Made by a program: the position numbers and the translations under genes. From a virus: 64,000 nucleotides of DNA. The notes beneath the pieces were generated by a model that worked only from the letters and a program-made list of their open reading frames with translations, had not been told where the DNA came from and did no database searches. The DNA lies in the IMG/VR virus record IMGVR_UViG_3300009194_000005, positions 1 to 64,000 of that record. One strand, 5' to 3'. Shown here one piece after another: positions 42,394 through 51,678 of the stretch. Each line of letters starts with the position of its first letter. Position 1 is the first letter of the stretch.

Positions 42394-43578
42394 TCAGGAT
42401 ACGTTCATTCGACAAACCATCAACGCAGCACGAAGACTCCGTATGTGATTGGCAATCATACCATGGTACGGATTGTTCAACCAATCGTTAACGCTTCTTC
42501 CCGTCTGTACGACCTGTCGGATAAGTTCACGATGACCTTGAGTGTCAGTATCGGTCAGCTGATCTGTCTTTTGGATAAACCTATCCACTGCCATTTCCAT
42601 TTCTTCAAGGCTACGCATCCGCCGTTTCCGCATGGCAGGCTGAGTATGGTGTTTCAACTGGTCAATCGATGTCCCTACCCACTGAAGCAGTTGATCGCTC
42701 TGGATGCGTCCGAACTTCGAGAAGGTGATCTCTGGTGGCATGGGACGTGGGTTGATATCCGAGTGCATCAAACGCAGTGTCTGAGACAGTACACGGGACA
42801 TCCCCCGAGCGTCTCCACCGGGCTGGTAGATCAGTCTCAAATTGCCCATGAGGTGCAGCGAACTATACCGCCGAGATGAGCCTTTCACGGGCTGGAGATT
42901 AAGTGACGTGATGGCGTTCTCAGGAGCCATTCGTCGTAACTCCACCGCCAAGTCTTCAAGATCCGGGGCAAACAACCTTGCTGGATCAAGTTGGCTCACC
43001 CGTACAGCCACACGTCCTACGTTACCCAACATCTGGCGATCAACCAGATTCAGATAATCGCCCATAAAACGGTTCATCATCCGCAGGTTCGAGATCAATT
43101 GACCGATATCGCGTGGCGGTGCGTAGAACACCGAAAGTGACGTAATGCGTCCCTTGATCTTAAACTGACCGCTCTGTTGGCTTGACAACTTAGCTCGGGT
43201 ATCAACTTTCAGGTTTTCACACTGCAGTGACAGTGCATTTAATGCAATGTCCGCTTGACGACCGTCATCCATGATCCAACGCCGTACCGCAGCAAGCCAT
43301 TGCTTGATACGTTCCCACAGATCATGAAGCGTGTCTTTAAACCCTTCAAAGCCCGGTAACAGTAGTCCGTCTTCAATGTCCTCAAACAGCGGAGGGTGGT
43401 AACTCTCAACTCCGTCCATCAGACGTAGGACATGACGTGCTGTGTCGGTGGGCTGTTCAAGGAGCTTTGCTAATCGTTCCGGATCGACGGTGGGGTCATC
43501 GGCGACGGAATCGTATTCTTCCGTGATGGGTTTGGGTTCGTCACGGACGTCGTCGTAATAATCAGCGACGGGGGGCAT
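42394..43578 (-). CDS. inner-head protein paralogue 2 (divergent)
   Basis: I start this 394-residue protein at ATG 43578 (GGGAG upstream). The acidic first 75 residues (YYDDVRDEPKPITEEYDS) are followed by PGFEGFKDTLHDLWERIKQ at 75-93, where GFE then a GF-x-x-T-L helix matches the propeptide junction of the flanking paralogues. The rest is Arg-rich and helical. It is more diverged than its neighbours. An inner-body or other processed head protein is likely. A GC hairpin (43596-43616) separates it from the upstream paralogue. Confidence 0.5.
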   Translation of the reverse strand: MPPVADYYDDVRDEPKPITEEYDSVADDPTVDPERLAKLLEQPTDTARHVLRLMDGVESYHPPLFEDIEDGLLLPGFEGFKDTLHDLWERIKQWLAAVRRWIMDDGRQADIALNALSLQCENLKVDTRAKLSSQQSGQFKIKGRITSLSVFYAPPRDIGQLISNLRMMNRFMGDYLNLVDRQMLGNVGRVAVRVSQLDPARLFAPDLEDLAVELRRMAPENAITSLNLQPVKGSSRRYSSLHLMGNLRLIYQPGGDARGMSRVLSQTLRLMHSDINPRPMPPEITFSKFGRIQSDQLLQWVGTSIDQLKHHTQPAMRKRRMRSLEEMEMAVDRFIQKTDQLTDTDTQGHRELIRQVVQTGRSVNDWLNNPYHGMIANHIRSLRAALMVCRMNVS

Positions 43579-43595
43579 AGGCAACTCCCAACAAA

Positions 43596-43616
43596 GGGAG
43601 GCCCCAAGGGCCTCCC
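43596..43616 (-). terminator. GC hairpin between head-protein genes
   Basis: GGGAGGCCC pairs perfectly with GGGCCTCCC around CAA; TTTGTTG follows on the minus strand. It is likely a partial terminator tuning expression of the next gene. Confidence 0.6.
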
Positions 43617-43633
43617 GTGACACCGATAACGAC

Positions 43634-45028
43634 TTACTCGTCGTCTTTCTTCGCCGGCAGGTTTTCGTCGCCCGCGGTGGCCTCGACCTTGTAAGTCGCA
43701 AGCTGGCGCTCTACAACACCAAGCTGGGCGTTCAGGGTACGCACACCGTACGCGATGATACCGTTGATGGTACCACCGAGCAGGCGCTGAATGGCAACCA
43801 TACCACGCAGGATAGCATCGATGGTCTTCTTCTGCTCGTCGTTGAGCTCAGCCTTATCGGCCTTCTCCTTGAGCGCATCACCTGCCTTCATCAGGTCATC
43901 GACAACCTTCTTGATCTTGTCGCCGTTGGTGCTGGCTTTCTTGATCATGCCGGCAGCGTTTGCGATTTGACCAGCACGGTTGGCCAGTACGTCAGGAGTC
44001 GCCACAGTGATTTCATGGCTCTTCTCACCGGCCTTCGCACCCGGCACGGCCAGCATATCGGCGCGCAGGTTGGATGCCAGCTTCTTGAGGGCGGCGATCT
44101 CGTCGCCCTTCACCGCCGGCTGAGACAGATACAGTGCCATGTTACCCGGCAGGATTTCGGAATGCTTGACTTCGGTATCGCCAGGGAAGCGCTTATCGTC
44201 AGACGGAGAGGCGGTGCCCTTGAAGTCACTGAGCATGGTGTCGGACATCTTCAGTACGGTCGCCGCGGTCTGCTTGGAAACCGACTCGGGCTTGATCTGA
44301 CCCACAGTGTTTGCCACCGATTGGGCGTACTTGATGGCGATCTCCGGGAACTTACCCAGGCCGTAGGTCATGAAGCCGGCAACCATGGATACATCGTCGC
44401 CCTTCCACACGCCATCGGCGTACAGCTTACCGGCACCGGAGATGCTGATCTTGTCTTCCTTCGGGGTCTTGCCTTTGGCCTGCTGAGCTTTCGCCCGCAG
44501 CGCGTTAGCTCGCTTCTCCAGACGGCCGGCGGCGTTGGTTGCCTTGGCATAGACGTCCTTGACGGCGTTGATCAGGGCCGTCAGGGCGCGCTTGATGGCT
44601 TCCCAGGACTTCTTCAGGGTCTCGGAGATGGACTCCAGGGAGACCTGAGTGGAGTGCTGACGAGAGGCGCTACCACCAAAGGCTTCTACGGACGGAGTCA
44701 GCGGCTCTTCCAGGCCGAACATCGCTTCATAGCGCTCCATGCCCAGGCGCATGAAGGCCGCGGCCTGATCGTTCAGACCCCCGTTCTCCAGAGCGTGGCT
44801 CAGCAGGTCGGCGTAGTCTTCCATGGCAGACTGGGCTTCAACCATGGCCTCACAGTCTTTCTGGATTTCGTCCTGGGTGAGCTTGGACTCTTCCATTTTG
44901 GCAAGTTCTTGATCGACGCTCGGCTCAGAGGCCACGTGGACGTCGAGCTTCTGCTCGCCATCAGTCATCTCGTAGTCTTCCAGGCTCACTTGGGACTGTT
45001 CCAGCCAGTTCTTCAGAAGGGTTGACAT
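43634..45028 (-). CDS. inner-head protein paralogue 3
   Basis: The start at ATG 45028 is chosen because GGAGAA lies five bases upstream; an earlier ATG lies inside that site. The product has 464 residues: an acidic N-terminus, TQVSLESISETLKKSWEA at 128-145 with the SLE junction at 130-132, then an Ala/Lys-rich helical body. C-ending codons dominate, implying high expression. It pairs with the gene at 40928 as the clearest inner-body paralogues. Confidence 0.6.
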   Translation of the reverse strand: MSTLLKNWLEQSQVSLEDYEMTDGEQKLDVHVASEPSVDQELAKMEESKLTQDEIQKDCEAMVEAQSAMEDYADLLSHALENGGLNDQAAAFMRLGMERYEAMFGLEEPLTPSVEAFGGSASRQHSTQVSLESISETLKKSWEAIKRALTALINAVKDVYAKATNAAGRLEKRANALRAKAQQAKGKTPKEDKISISGAGKLYADGVWKGDDVSMVAGFMTYGLGKFPEIAIKYAQSVANTVGQIKPESVSKQTAATVLKMSDTMLSDFKGTASPSDDKRFPGDTEVKHSEILPGNMALYLSQPAVKGDEIAALKKLASNLRADMLAVPGAKAGEKSHEITVATPDVLANRAGQIANAAGMIKKASTNGDKIKKVVDDLMKAGDALKEKADKAELNDEQKKTIDAILRGMVAIQRLLGGTINGIIAYGVRTLNAQLGVVERQLATYKVEATAGDENLPAKKDDE

Positions 45029-45061
45029 GTCATTCTCCATCGATAGGTAAAGGAAAAACGC

Positions 45062-45601
45062 TTAGCTGGCGTTTTGTTCCACTTTCAGGGGAAGATCCCC
45101 AAACAGTAGGTTCAAAGTACATACCATATCATCGAACCCATGGGGGTGACTGCACCAGAGCTGGAGCATGGCTTCGATCGACGTGGTCAGTTTCAGTTGT
45201 TCAAACACATCGGCGATTTCATGGCGTTCTGACACGTCGTTCAGACCTGCCACCGGATGGTTACTGAGAAGATCCGGCCACGCGTGAATGCTAATCCGCC
45301 GTTTCCCAGTACCAATGAATCGCAGGGTGTCAATCAGAAACTGGTAGTTATATTCTCTTACCAGCTCATTGGTGTCCTGCTGAATAAACCAATTGGGACG
45401 CCCCGCCAGCATTTGCTTAGCGACCGTGATCGCTTTCCGACGGAACGACCACGCGGAAGATTGGTTATTCGGTGAGGTGTACTGACGCCACAAGTCGGTG
45501 ACGCGGGGGTCACCCCCACGGTTTCTGTGGGTCGGGTCATTTTGTTGCTGACCGCCACTGTAACCGCGAGGAAACACCTTCGTTTTATTGGGCATGCCCA
45601 T
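45062..45601 (-). CDS. virion-region protein, unknown
   Basis: The 179-residue protein starts at ATG 45601 (GGAGG five bases upstream). The N-terminus is polar and Gly/Asn-rich (YSGGQQQNDPTHRNRGG), then a helical globular part follows (AITVAKQMLAGRPNWFI). No family is recognised. It sits between two structural genes on the same strand. Confidence 0.4.
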   Translation of the reverse strand: MGMPNKTKVFPRGYSGGQQQNDPTHRNRGGDPRVTDLWRQYTSPNNQSSAWSFRRKAITVAKQMLAGRPNWFIQQDTNELVREYNYQFLIDTLRFIGTGKRRISIHAWPDLLSNHPVAGLNDVSERHEIADVFEQLKLTTSIEAMLQLWCSHPHGFDDMVCTLNLLFGDLPLKVEQNAS

Positions 45602-45611
45602 GGGTGCCTCC

Positions 45612-46505
45612 TCAGTCGAGTTGATTCTCTTCTTCGATCTTGCTGATGTTGTAATCCAGCTGCTCGATCCGATTCTCCGTGTGGTGAATCAGGTTTTGCA
45701 GTTTCGGACTGGTATTACCCCCGTCCTGGATTTCACGCAGTTCCTGGAGACGAAGCTGAAGGGCTTGGTGCTCTTCTTTGGCCGCCTGGTAACGCTTCAC
45801 CTTAAGTTCGGCAAGGGCTTTCCCGATGGAGAAGATCGGGTTAAACCGGGTGGCGGACAGCCCATGCAGTTTCATGGGGTCAAGTTTGGTCCCCAGCGCC
45901 TTCTGCGCAGTCTCGAAGGTTTCCTCATCCACTTCAGCTGAAGAGGTCTGCTGGAACGTCTTCAGAAGGTCTTTGGAGTCCTTACCGATCGCCGGGTAGA
46001 GCTCCACAAAGACTTTCAGGTTATCGTCCAACCACATCCGCTCGGCTTTGGCCCAGCGCAGCGGGGCCGCACTCCCCAGCGCGATGGCTTCTTCTGCCAC
46101 CAGACGCAGCAGCAGCTTACGGAAGTATTTGGTGTAGAACAACGCTGACTCAATGTAGCGCAGCAGCGCCACACGGTTGTAGGTGATGTTCGCCGTGGAG
46201 AACTGGAAAGAGAACAGTCGCTTGACTTCCTTTTCCAGGATATCCAGATTACCGTCCAGGCGCTCCAATGAGATCGTCAGCAGATCAATGGGACTGCCTT
46301 GAAACATCACGCGCTTACGCAGTGCCTGAGTCAGCTCACGCGAATAGGCGGATTTGAAGGTGTGGTCCATGAACGCCTCTTGGGCGTCTTTGGCAACCGG
46401 CAGGGTATAGTCGCGAAGCTCTTCCCGCAGTTGCTTGAGCACACCCATGACTTCTTTGCGCTCGTACGTCGGGGAAAGGCGACGGACATAATCAATAACG
46501 TTCAT
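45612..46505 (-). CDS. helical virion-region protein, unknown
   Basis: The 297-residue protein starts at ATG 46505 (GAGG upstream). It is nearly all alpha-helix and ends in a coiled coil (LQLRLQELREIQDGG, then NRIEQLDYNISKIEEE). It has no catalytic motif. A tail or head scaffold-type role fits composition and context. Confidence 0.45.
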   Translation of the reverse strand: MNVIDYVRRLSPTYERKEVMGVLKQLREELRDYTLPVAKDAQEAFMDHTFKSAYSRELTQALRKRVMFQGSPIDLLTISLERLDGNLDILEKEVKRLFSFQFSTANITYNRVALLRYIESALFYTKYFRKLLLRLVAEEAIALGSAAPLRWAKAERMWLDDNLKVFVELYPAIGKDSKDLLKTFQQTSSAEVDEETFETAQKALGTKLDPMKLHGLSATRFNPIFSIGKALAELKVKRYQAAKEEHQALQLRLQELREIQDGGNTSPKLQNLIHHTENRIEQLDYNISKIEEENQLD

Positions 46506-46524
46506 TCAAAGACCTCGTCGATGA

Positions 46525-47655
46525 TTAAATGGAGGGAGATGCCCCGAGGGAGTAGGCTTTGAGGATCTCGGTGATGTCCGGTCCTTTACCTTTCTCAGCG
46601 CCCTTGATTTCACGGAAGCTGGCTTCAGTGGGCTGATCCACCCCGCGGTGATAAATGGTCACCCGCTCCCACTGTTCGTCCACCACCACCAGCAGCATCA
46701 GGTACGTCGCATCAAAGATCTGTTTACGGATCTTTAAACTGTCGATCTTACCGTACATGGCACGCCCGATCTCCCGAGCCGTGTCCTTGGTGATGATCGC
46801 GATGTTGGAAGCATCCGCCATTGAGGGGGTGCCAGAGAACATCGCCTTTTGGCTGTTCTTGCGACGTCGATCCGTCATTGTCATGTAGACATTGGAGGTG
46901 TCGTTGATCAATGCCTTGCGGTGTTCATCAATCAGATCCACCGAAAACATCAGATCACGCACCAGACGAATCTGGCCCGCACGCCACAGGTGATACCGCT
47001 CTTTCCAAGAGGCATTACGGGAGGTGGCCGTAAAGATATGAGTCAGGACCTGTGACGGAACGGTGGTGGGCGTCAGTCGAATCAGTACCGGCAGCTTCGC
47101 GCTGTGGTCGCCGTCCTTGAGTTCGACATTGATCAGTTTGCCGACGGCCAGGTTTTCGACCTCATAAAACTTCTTGTACGTTTCATCGTCGACCCCCATG
47201 GTTTGACCGCCGTCATCGCCTTCTACCGAGACCAGCAGATCTTCGCGTTCCATCGGTTGATCAAACGCCTCTAATGACGGAAGACCATTTTCATATGACT
47301 CTGAAGAGAACACGGCTTCCTTAAAGCGTTTCCCAGCACCCCCCATGCTGCGATTGGGGTTGAGGGCATCTAAGGTCTTGAGGGTATCAATACGCCCCAC
47401 GTTCAGAACCAGGGACACCGCCTGAAGGTAGTAGCCGGTGAAGGTCGTCAGAGTAAACTTCATGACATCGTCCATGTAGTCCTGACCTTCCAGTGGTTTG
47501 TCCACCACCACCAACGGCTCGACCCGTGCTGGGCGGGCAATGTCCGCCAAAGATTTCAGTGACTGACCGTTGGCAAGGGCTTGCGCTACCTTGCTAGTCA
47601 TCACATCCCCAATACGAAGTGCCGCACCTGAAGCGGCGGCCGCGAGCATCGTCAT
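46525..47655 (-). CDS. virion structural protein, unknown
   Basis: The 376-residue protein starts at ATG 47655 (GGAAGG upstream). The N-terminal region (AAAASGAALRIGDVMTSKV) is Ala-rich. A LPSLEAFD segment near residue 122 could be another prohead-protease site. The C-terminal half carries charged helices and beta strands (ATYLMLLVVVDEQWERVTIY). Similar-looking proteins occur in phiKZ-like genomes as structural proteins, as far as I recall. No specific role is visible. Confidence 0.45.
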   Translation of the reverse strand: MTMLAAAASGAALRIGDVMTSKVAQALANGQSLKSLADIARPARVEPLVVVDKPLEGQDYMDDVMKFTLTTFTGYYLQAVSLVLNVGRIDTLKTLDALNPNRSMGGAGKRFKEAVFSSESYENGLPSLEAFDQPMEREDLLVSVEGDDGGQTMGVDDETYKKFYEVENLAVGKLINVELKDGDHSAKLPVLIRLTPTTVPSQVLTHIFTATSRNASWKERYHLWRAGQIRLVRDLMFSVDLIDEHRKALINDTSNVYMTMTDRRRKNSQKAMFSGTPSMADASNIAIITKDTAREIGRAMYGKIDSLKIRKQIFDATYLMLLVVVDEQWERVTIYHRGVDQPTEASFREIKGAEKGKGPDITEILKAYSLGASPSI

Positions 47656-47691
47656 AGCGATTTCCTTCCTTTACATGTAGTGGAGTGCACA

Positions 47692-48714
47692 ATGGCACTG
47701 GATGATTATCTTAATCAGATTGCGCGAAACCTGGGGCGCTCACCACGCGACCAAGCCATTTCGGATGCCTTCTATGGGCTGAACATTGTCGGACGCAATG
47801 GACCGATTCCGGTCAATACCGAGAACCACGGGTTTACCTTTTTCACGCGACCGTTAATGAACATGTCATACGATAACTTAATCATCGATCGTGTGATGAG
47901 TAACTTGTTGGTTGAAGAACCCTACAGTGTCCAGCGAATGGTTCGGGCATCGCTTGATCCGAGTCTGTTGGCACAAGGGATTACTTCACCAGGTATCGAC
48001 AATTTAAGTGCATTTATTCCCCTGCTTTCCAACAACTTGATCTCGTTATCAGGATGGCCTGATTTTACGTTGAACACCCACACGTCTCAACCAGGTCTAT
48101 ATCGTGAAGCCTACTCGTATGTTGACGACATACCTTACCATTACGAGACGTATGACCTACAGGCAAGCTTTCGCAATCTGCCGGGTGATCCTATATCATT
48201 CATGATGTTGATCTGGGGTTGGTACATGGGCCTTGTCTATGAAGGAAGGCTGATGCCCTACCCCGACATGGTGTTATACAACGAGATTGATTATAACACC
48301 CGCATTTATCGCCTGATCATGGATAAGTCCCGTCGGTATGTGACTCGCATTGGGGCCACTGGGGCGAGCTTTCCGATGACCGCACCGATTGGTAACATTT
48401 TCAATTTTGAAGGGGATGGTTCCGAGACACCTTTTCCCACGGCGAATGATCAGATCGCTGTCAACTTTCGTTGTATGGGTTTCACCTACTACGACCATAT
48501 CCTGATCTATGAATTCAATCGGGTGGTCGAGCATTTCAACGTGGCAATGAAAGACGAAAACCGGGAACGCTACCTGGTCAAGTTAAAACCCTGGGAGCGG
48601 GAATATTTTAACTACAGCGCTTACCCTCATATCAACGAACTCACCCTTGAGTTAGAGTGGTGGGTATTTAGAGAACAATACGACGCCGAACGAGCCAATA
48701 TTATCGTTCGCTAA
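47692..48714 (+). CDS. virion structural protein, unknown
   Basis: I start this 340-residue protein at ATG 47692 (GGAG seven bases upstream); a GTG four codons earlier overlaps the site. It reads as a mixed fold rich in Tyr, Asn and Pro. It is divergent from the gene at 47655 and followed after eight bases by a large protein, so both are probably expressed together. No domain is recognised. Tail or baseplate structural role is likely. Confidence 0.45.
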   Translation: MALDDYLNQIARNLGRSPRDQAISDAFYGLNIVGRNGPIPVNTENHGFTFFTRPLMNMSYDNLIIDRVMSNLLVEEPYSVQRMVRASLDPSLLAQGITSPGIDNLSAFIPLLSNNLISLSGWPDFTLNTHTSQPGLYREAYSYVDDIPYHYETYDLQASFRNLPGDPISFMMLIWGWYMGLVYEGRLMPYPDMVLYNEIDYNTRIYRLIMDKSRRYVTRIGATGASFPMTAPIGNIFNFEGDGSETPFPTANDQIAVNFRCMGFTYYDHILIYEFNRVVEHFNVAMKDENRERYLVKLKPWEREYFNYSAYPHINELTLELEWWVFREQYDAERANIIVR

Positions 48715-48729
48715 CACCAGGAGATGACT

Positions 48730-51624
48730 GTGAGTAATTTTAAAGACCGTCTAAGTGACGTGCGTTTTAATCCCATGCTGATGCAGAACCTGATGTTGGA
48801 TGAACTCCAATCGCAGGTGAGTGGTGAAGGCGATTACGACATTCCTGACGCCAGCCATCCGTTTGTGTTCCTGATGGAAGGGGCGGTACTAAATGCCAAC
48901 ATGAACGTGGTGGAAGGGGAAGCCCTCCTTCGTCGATTATACCCCAGCATGGCCATTGACACCGAAGAGCTGTATCTCCACATGGCCGACCGGGACTACA
49001 TTGGGCGGTTTGCCACGCCTGCATGGACCACATTCGACATCTACCTGTCATTTGATGAGGTCCTGTCCAAGGCCCTTCCCGTACCGGACAGCGATGTCCG
49101 TAAATTGGTGATTCCTCGCCTGACCCGTTTTCGAGTTGCCGACACCACCTTCACCATGCAGTATCCAATTGAGATCCGCATTATGTCGCACGGCGGTCTC
49201 CAGGTAATGTATGACGGAACTGACACCTCACCAGTACAGACCTTGGAATCCAACATGGTGGACTGGGATGTACTCCGCTTGAACCGGGACCGTCTGTTGG
49301 TGTTGCACGTCCCCGCAGGACAGTTCGCCGTTACCACCTTCACGGAGTCAGTTAACGCCGCCTCCGCTTTCGACGCCGACTTTGGGTTTTCCGATCAGTT
49401 CTATGTGGCGCGGGTGTACCTTTCCGACGGCGGTCAGAACTGGCGGGAAATTCGTACCACCCATACTGATCAGGTTTATGACCCCACCGACGTCACGGCG
49501 GTCCTTCAAGTTCATGACGGCATTCTGAACGTGAAGATCCCTCTGATCTATTTCACCCAAGGTCTGGTGAATGGCGAAGTGCGAGTTGACGTTTATTCTA
49601 CCAAGGGTCCCATTGATCTCGATCTGGGGGGATACCAGGCCAGCCAGTTTGAGATGACGTTGAATGCCATCGATGATAACAGCAGTTTTGTCTCTCCGTT
49701 AAACACGTTCAATCAGATCCAATGCCTTAATGGCAACCGGGTGACCGGGGGCAGTCGAGCGGTGGATTTTACCACGCTGCGCCAGCAAGTGATTAATAAC
49801 ACCTTGGGTGTCAGTCGTGTACCCATAACCCATGCGCAACTGTCAACCGAACTGGAGAGTCGGGGCTACTCCGTTGTCACCAATATTGACAACATCACCA
49901 ATCGTCAGTTCTTAGCCACCCGACGGTTGCCCGCTCCCGAGAGCAGCAGTGTCTCAGGGGGAATGGGCTGTACCATGGGTCAACTTCAACTGAAGATTGA
50001 AGACATTGCACTGTCCGATCACACCTACGACAATGGAGAGCGTCTGACGATCAAACCGTCGATGTTGTACCGTTATGTCGACGGGAAGATCGAAGTGGTG
50101 CGTGATAGCGTTATACGGGACGTGATGGCCATGTCTCCTGATGCCCTCACACGGCATGTCAATAACGAACGCTATTTGTTCACGCCCTTCCATTACGTCC
50201 TGGATGTGACCGACAACCAATTCGATGTCAGGCCCTACTATCTGGATGCCCCCACCATCATGCGTAAGGTATTCGTTGAGGAGAACGACACTGCCCAGAT
50301 TCAGGTGGGAATCGACACATATGACATCGTCCGTATTGACGAGGGCTATCGGATCACCGTGAAGCTCAAGTCCGGCGATCGGTTTAAATCCATCAGTGAC
50401 GATGACATCGTGGTGCAGATGGGCTATCAGCCTAATGGGGAAAACAGCTACGCCTCCATCAATGGGACGTTCATCGGCACTGAGGACAAAGAACGTCTGT
50501 ACCAGTTCGATATCTACACCCGAATGGATCTGGATAAAGACCACGGTCTGCACACCACTAACCTCTCCATGTTTGATGAGGTTCAAACTGACTTCGCCAC
50601 ACCGTTGGAGCATGACTTTGACTTCACGTTCATTGCCCTGAACCAAGACCTTCGGAATTATCGAGAAGGGGATCTGGACTTGATCGTTCAAACCCATCTC
50701 CTGCCTGAAGGGTTCATGGCGATTTCCCGTGAACGACTGAGGGTCCATTTTGGTCAAGAGTTAACTCAGTTGTGGCGGAGAAACCGTAGTCTGATCTCCT
50801 CTTATGCATACAAGCGTCATGAGGAGAACATCCCCTACACCTACGATGCCCCGGTGTATGAGCGGGATGAAAACGGACAAATCATTCTGGGAACCGATGT
50901 GGACGGTAACATCACGTACAATATCCTGCACGCTAAAGGGGATGTGAAGGTCGATGAGGACGGTAATCCCGTCTATCGGTACCTGAAGGGCGACGTGGTT
51001 CTCAATGCCAACGGCGAACCTGAATTAATTGGTCCCCGGAAGATTGTTCGTGAGTTTGTCTTGATGCTACTCGATGGGGTGTATTACTTTGTCAATGACC
51101 GGGAATCGACCGACTACCGTCAAGCCGTACCCCAAACCATTGTGGGGTGGATCAACAATGACGTCGGTTTGATTGAGCAGCGGCTGCTTGAGCAGAGTGA
51201 GTTATACCTCTACCCCACCGTGACGCTAGGGGACACCACAGCCACGGTCAGGGAGGGCCTTAAATCAACCCTGTCACTGGATCAGCATTTCTACGTGAAC
51301 TACTATCTGACGGATACCGCTTACGGCAATGTGGGGTTACGTGAAGCATTGACCGAAAGTACCCGTGAGATTGTCAATGAGATGTTGGGGCGCCGGACGG
51401 TAGCCGTATCGGACATTATTGCCCGCTTGAAGGCAAATGCTGGGGAAGACGTCATCAGTATCGAGGCTGGAGGACTCGGGGGCGATAACGACTTCAGTAC
51501 CGTGAGTATCGAAGATGATGCCGTGAGGCTGGCCTTGCGTCGCCGGCTGATTGTGTTGGCTAACCAGTTCCTGGCCGCACAAGACGATATCGACATCAGC
51601 TTCTTACGTCATACGGTGAGGTAA
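48730..51624 (+). CDS. large beta-rich virion protein (baseplate candidate)
   Basis: The GTG at 48730 has AGGAG six bases upstream, while an ATG at 48724 directly abuts that site, so I use the GTG (964 residues). The protein is rich in beta-strand sequence and has no signal or membrane span. The central region (VKIPLIYFTQGLVNGEVRVD, about residues 285-304) recalls baseplate wedge proteins. A charged region near 710-770 may be a flexible insertion (ENGQIILGTDVDGNITYN). Size and partner gene suggest a baseplate or tail component. No family is certain. Confidence 0.45.
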   Translation: MSNFKDRLSDVRFNPMLMQNLMLDELQSQVSGEGDYDIPDASHPFVFLMEGAVLNANMNVVEGEALLRRLYPSMAIDTEELYLHMADRDYIGRFATPAWTTFDIYLSFDEVLSKALPVPDSDVRKLVIPRLTRFRVADTTFTMQYPIEIRIMSHGGLQVMYDGTDTSPVQTLESNMVDWDVLRLNRDRLLVLHVPAGQFAVTTFTESVNAASAFDADFGFSDQFYVARVYLSDGGQNWREIRTTHTDQVYDPTDVTAVLQVHDGILNVKIPLIYFTQGLVNGEVRVDVYSTKGPIDLDLGGYQASQFEMTLNAIDDNSSFVSPLNTFNQIQCLNGNRVTGGSRAVDFTTLRQQVINNTLGVSRVPITHAQLSTELESRGYSVVTNIDNITNRQFLATRRLPAPESSSVSGGMGCTMGQLQLKIEDIALSDHTYDNGERLTIKPSMLYRYVDGKIEVVRDSVIRDVMAMSPDALTRHVNNERYLFTPFHYVLDVTDNQFDVRPYYLDAPTIMRKVFVEENDTAQIQVGIDTYDIVRIDEGYRITVKLKSGDRFKSISDDDIVVQMGYQPNGENSYASINGTFIGTEDKERLYQFDIYTRMDLDKDHGLHTTNLSMFDEVQTDFATPLEHDFDFTFIALNQDLRNYREGDLDLIVQTHLLPEGFMAISRERLRVHFGQELTQLWRRNRSLISSYAYKRHEENIPYTYDAPVYERDENGQIILGTDVDGNITYNILHAKGDVKVDEDGNPVYRYLKGDVVLNANGEPELIGPRKIVREFVLMLLDGVYYFVNDRESTDYRQAVPQTIVGWINNDVGLIEQRLLEQSELYLYPTVTLGDTTATVREGLKSTLSLDQHFYVNYYLTDTAYGNVGLREALTESTREIVNEMLGRRTVAVSDIIARLKANAGEDVISIEAGGLGGDNDFSTVSIEDDAVRLALRRRLIVLANQFLAAQDDIDISFLRHTVR

Positions 51625-51636
51625 AAAAATAGCATA

Positions 51637-51660
51637 GGGTAGGGCCATTCGGCCCTACCC
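51637..51660. terminator. bidirectional terminator between converging genes
   Basis: GGGTAGGGCC pairs with GGCCCTACCC around ATTC. On the minus strand TATGCTATTTTTTTAC follows; on the plus strand TTATGTCGT follows. Confidence 0.75.
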
Positions 51661-51678
51661 TTATGTCGTCGCTGGGAA

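Noticed and set aside
43967-45025. 352-codon frame opposite inner-head paralogue 3
   Set aside because: Antisense shadow of a gene with C-ending codons; no SD, no recognisable domain.
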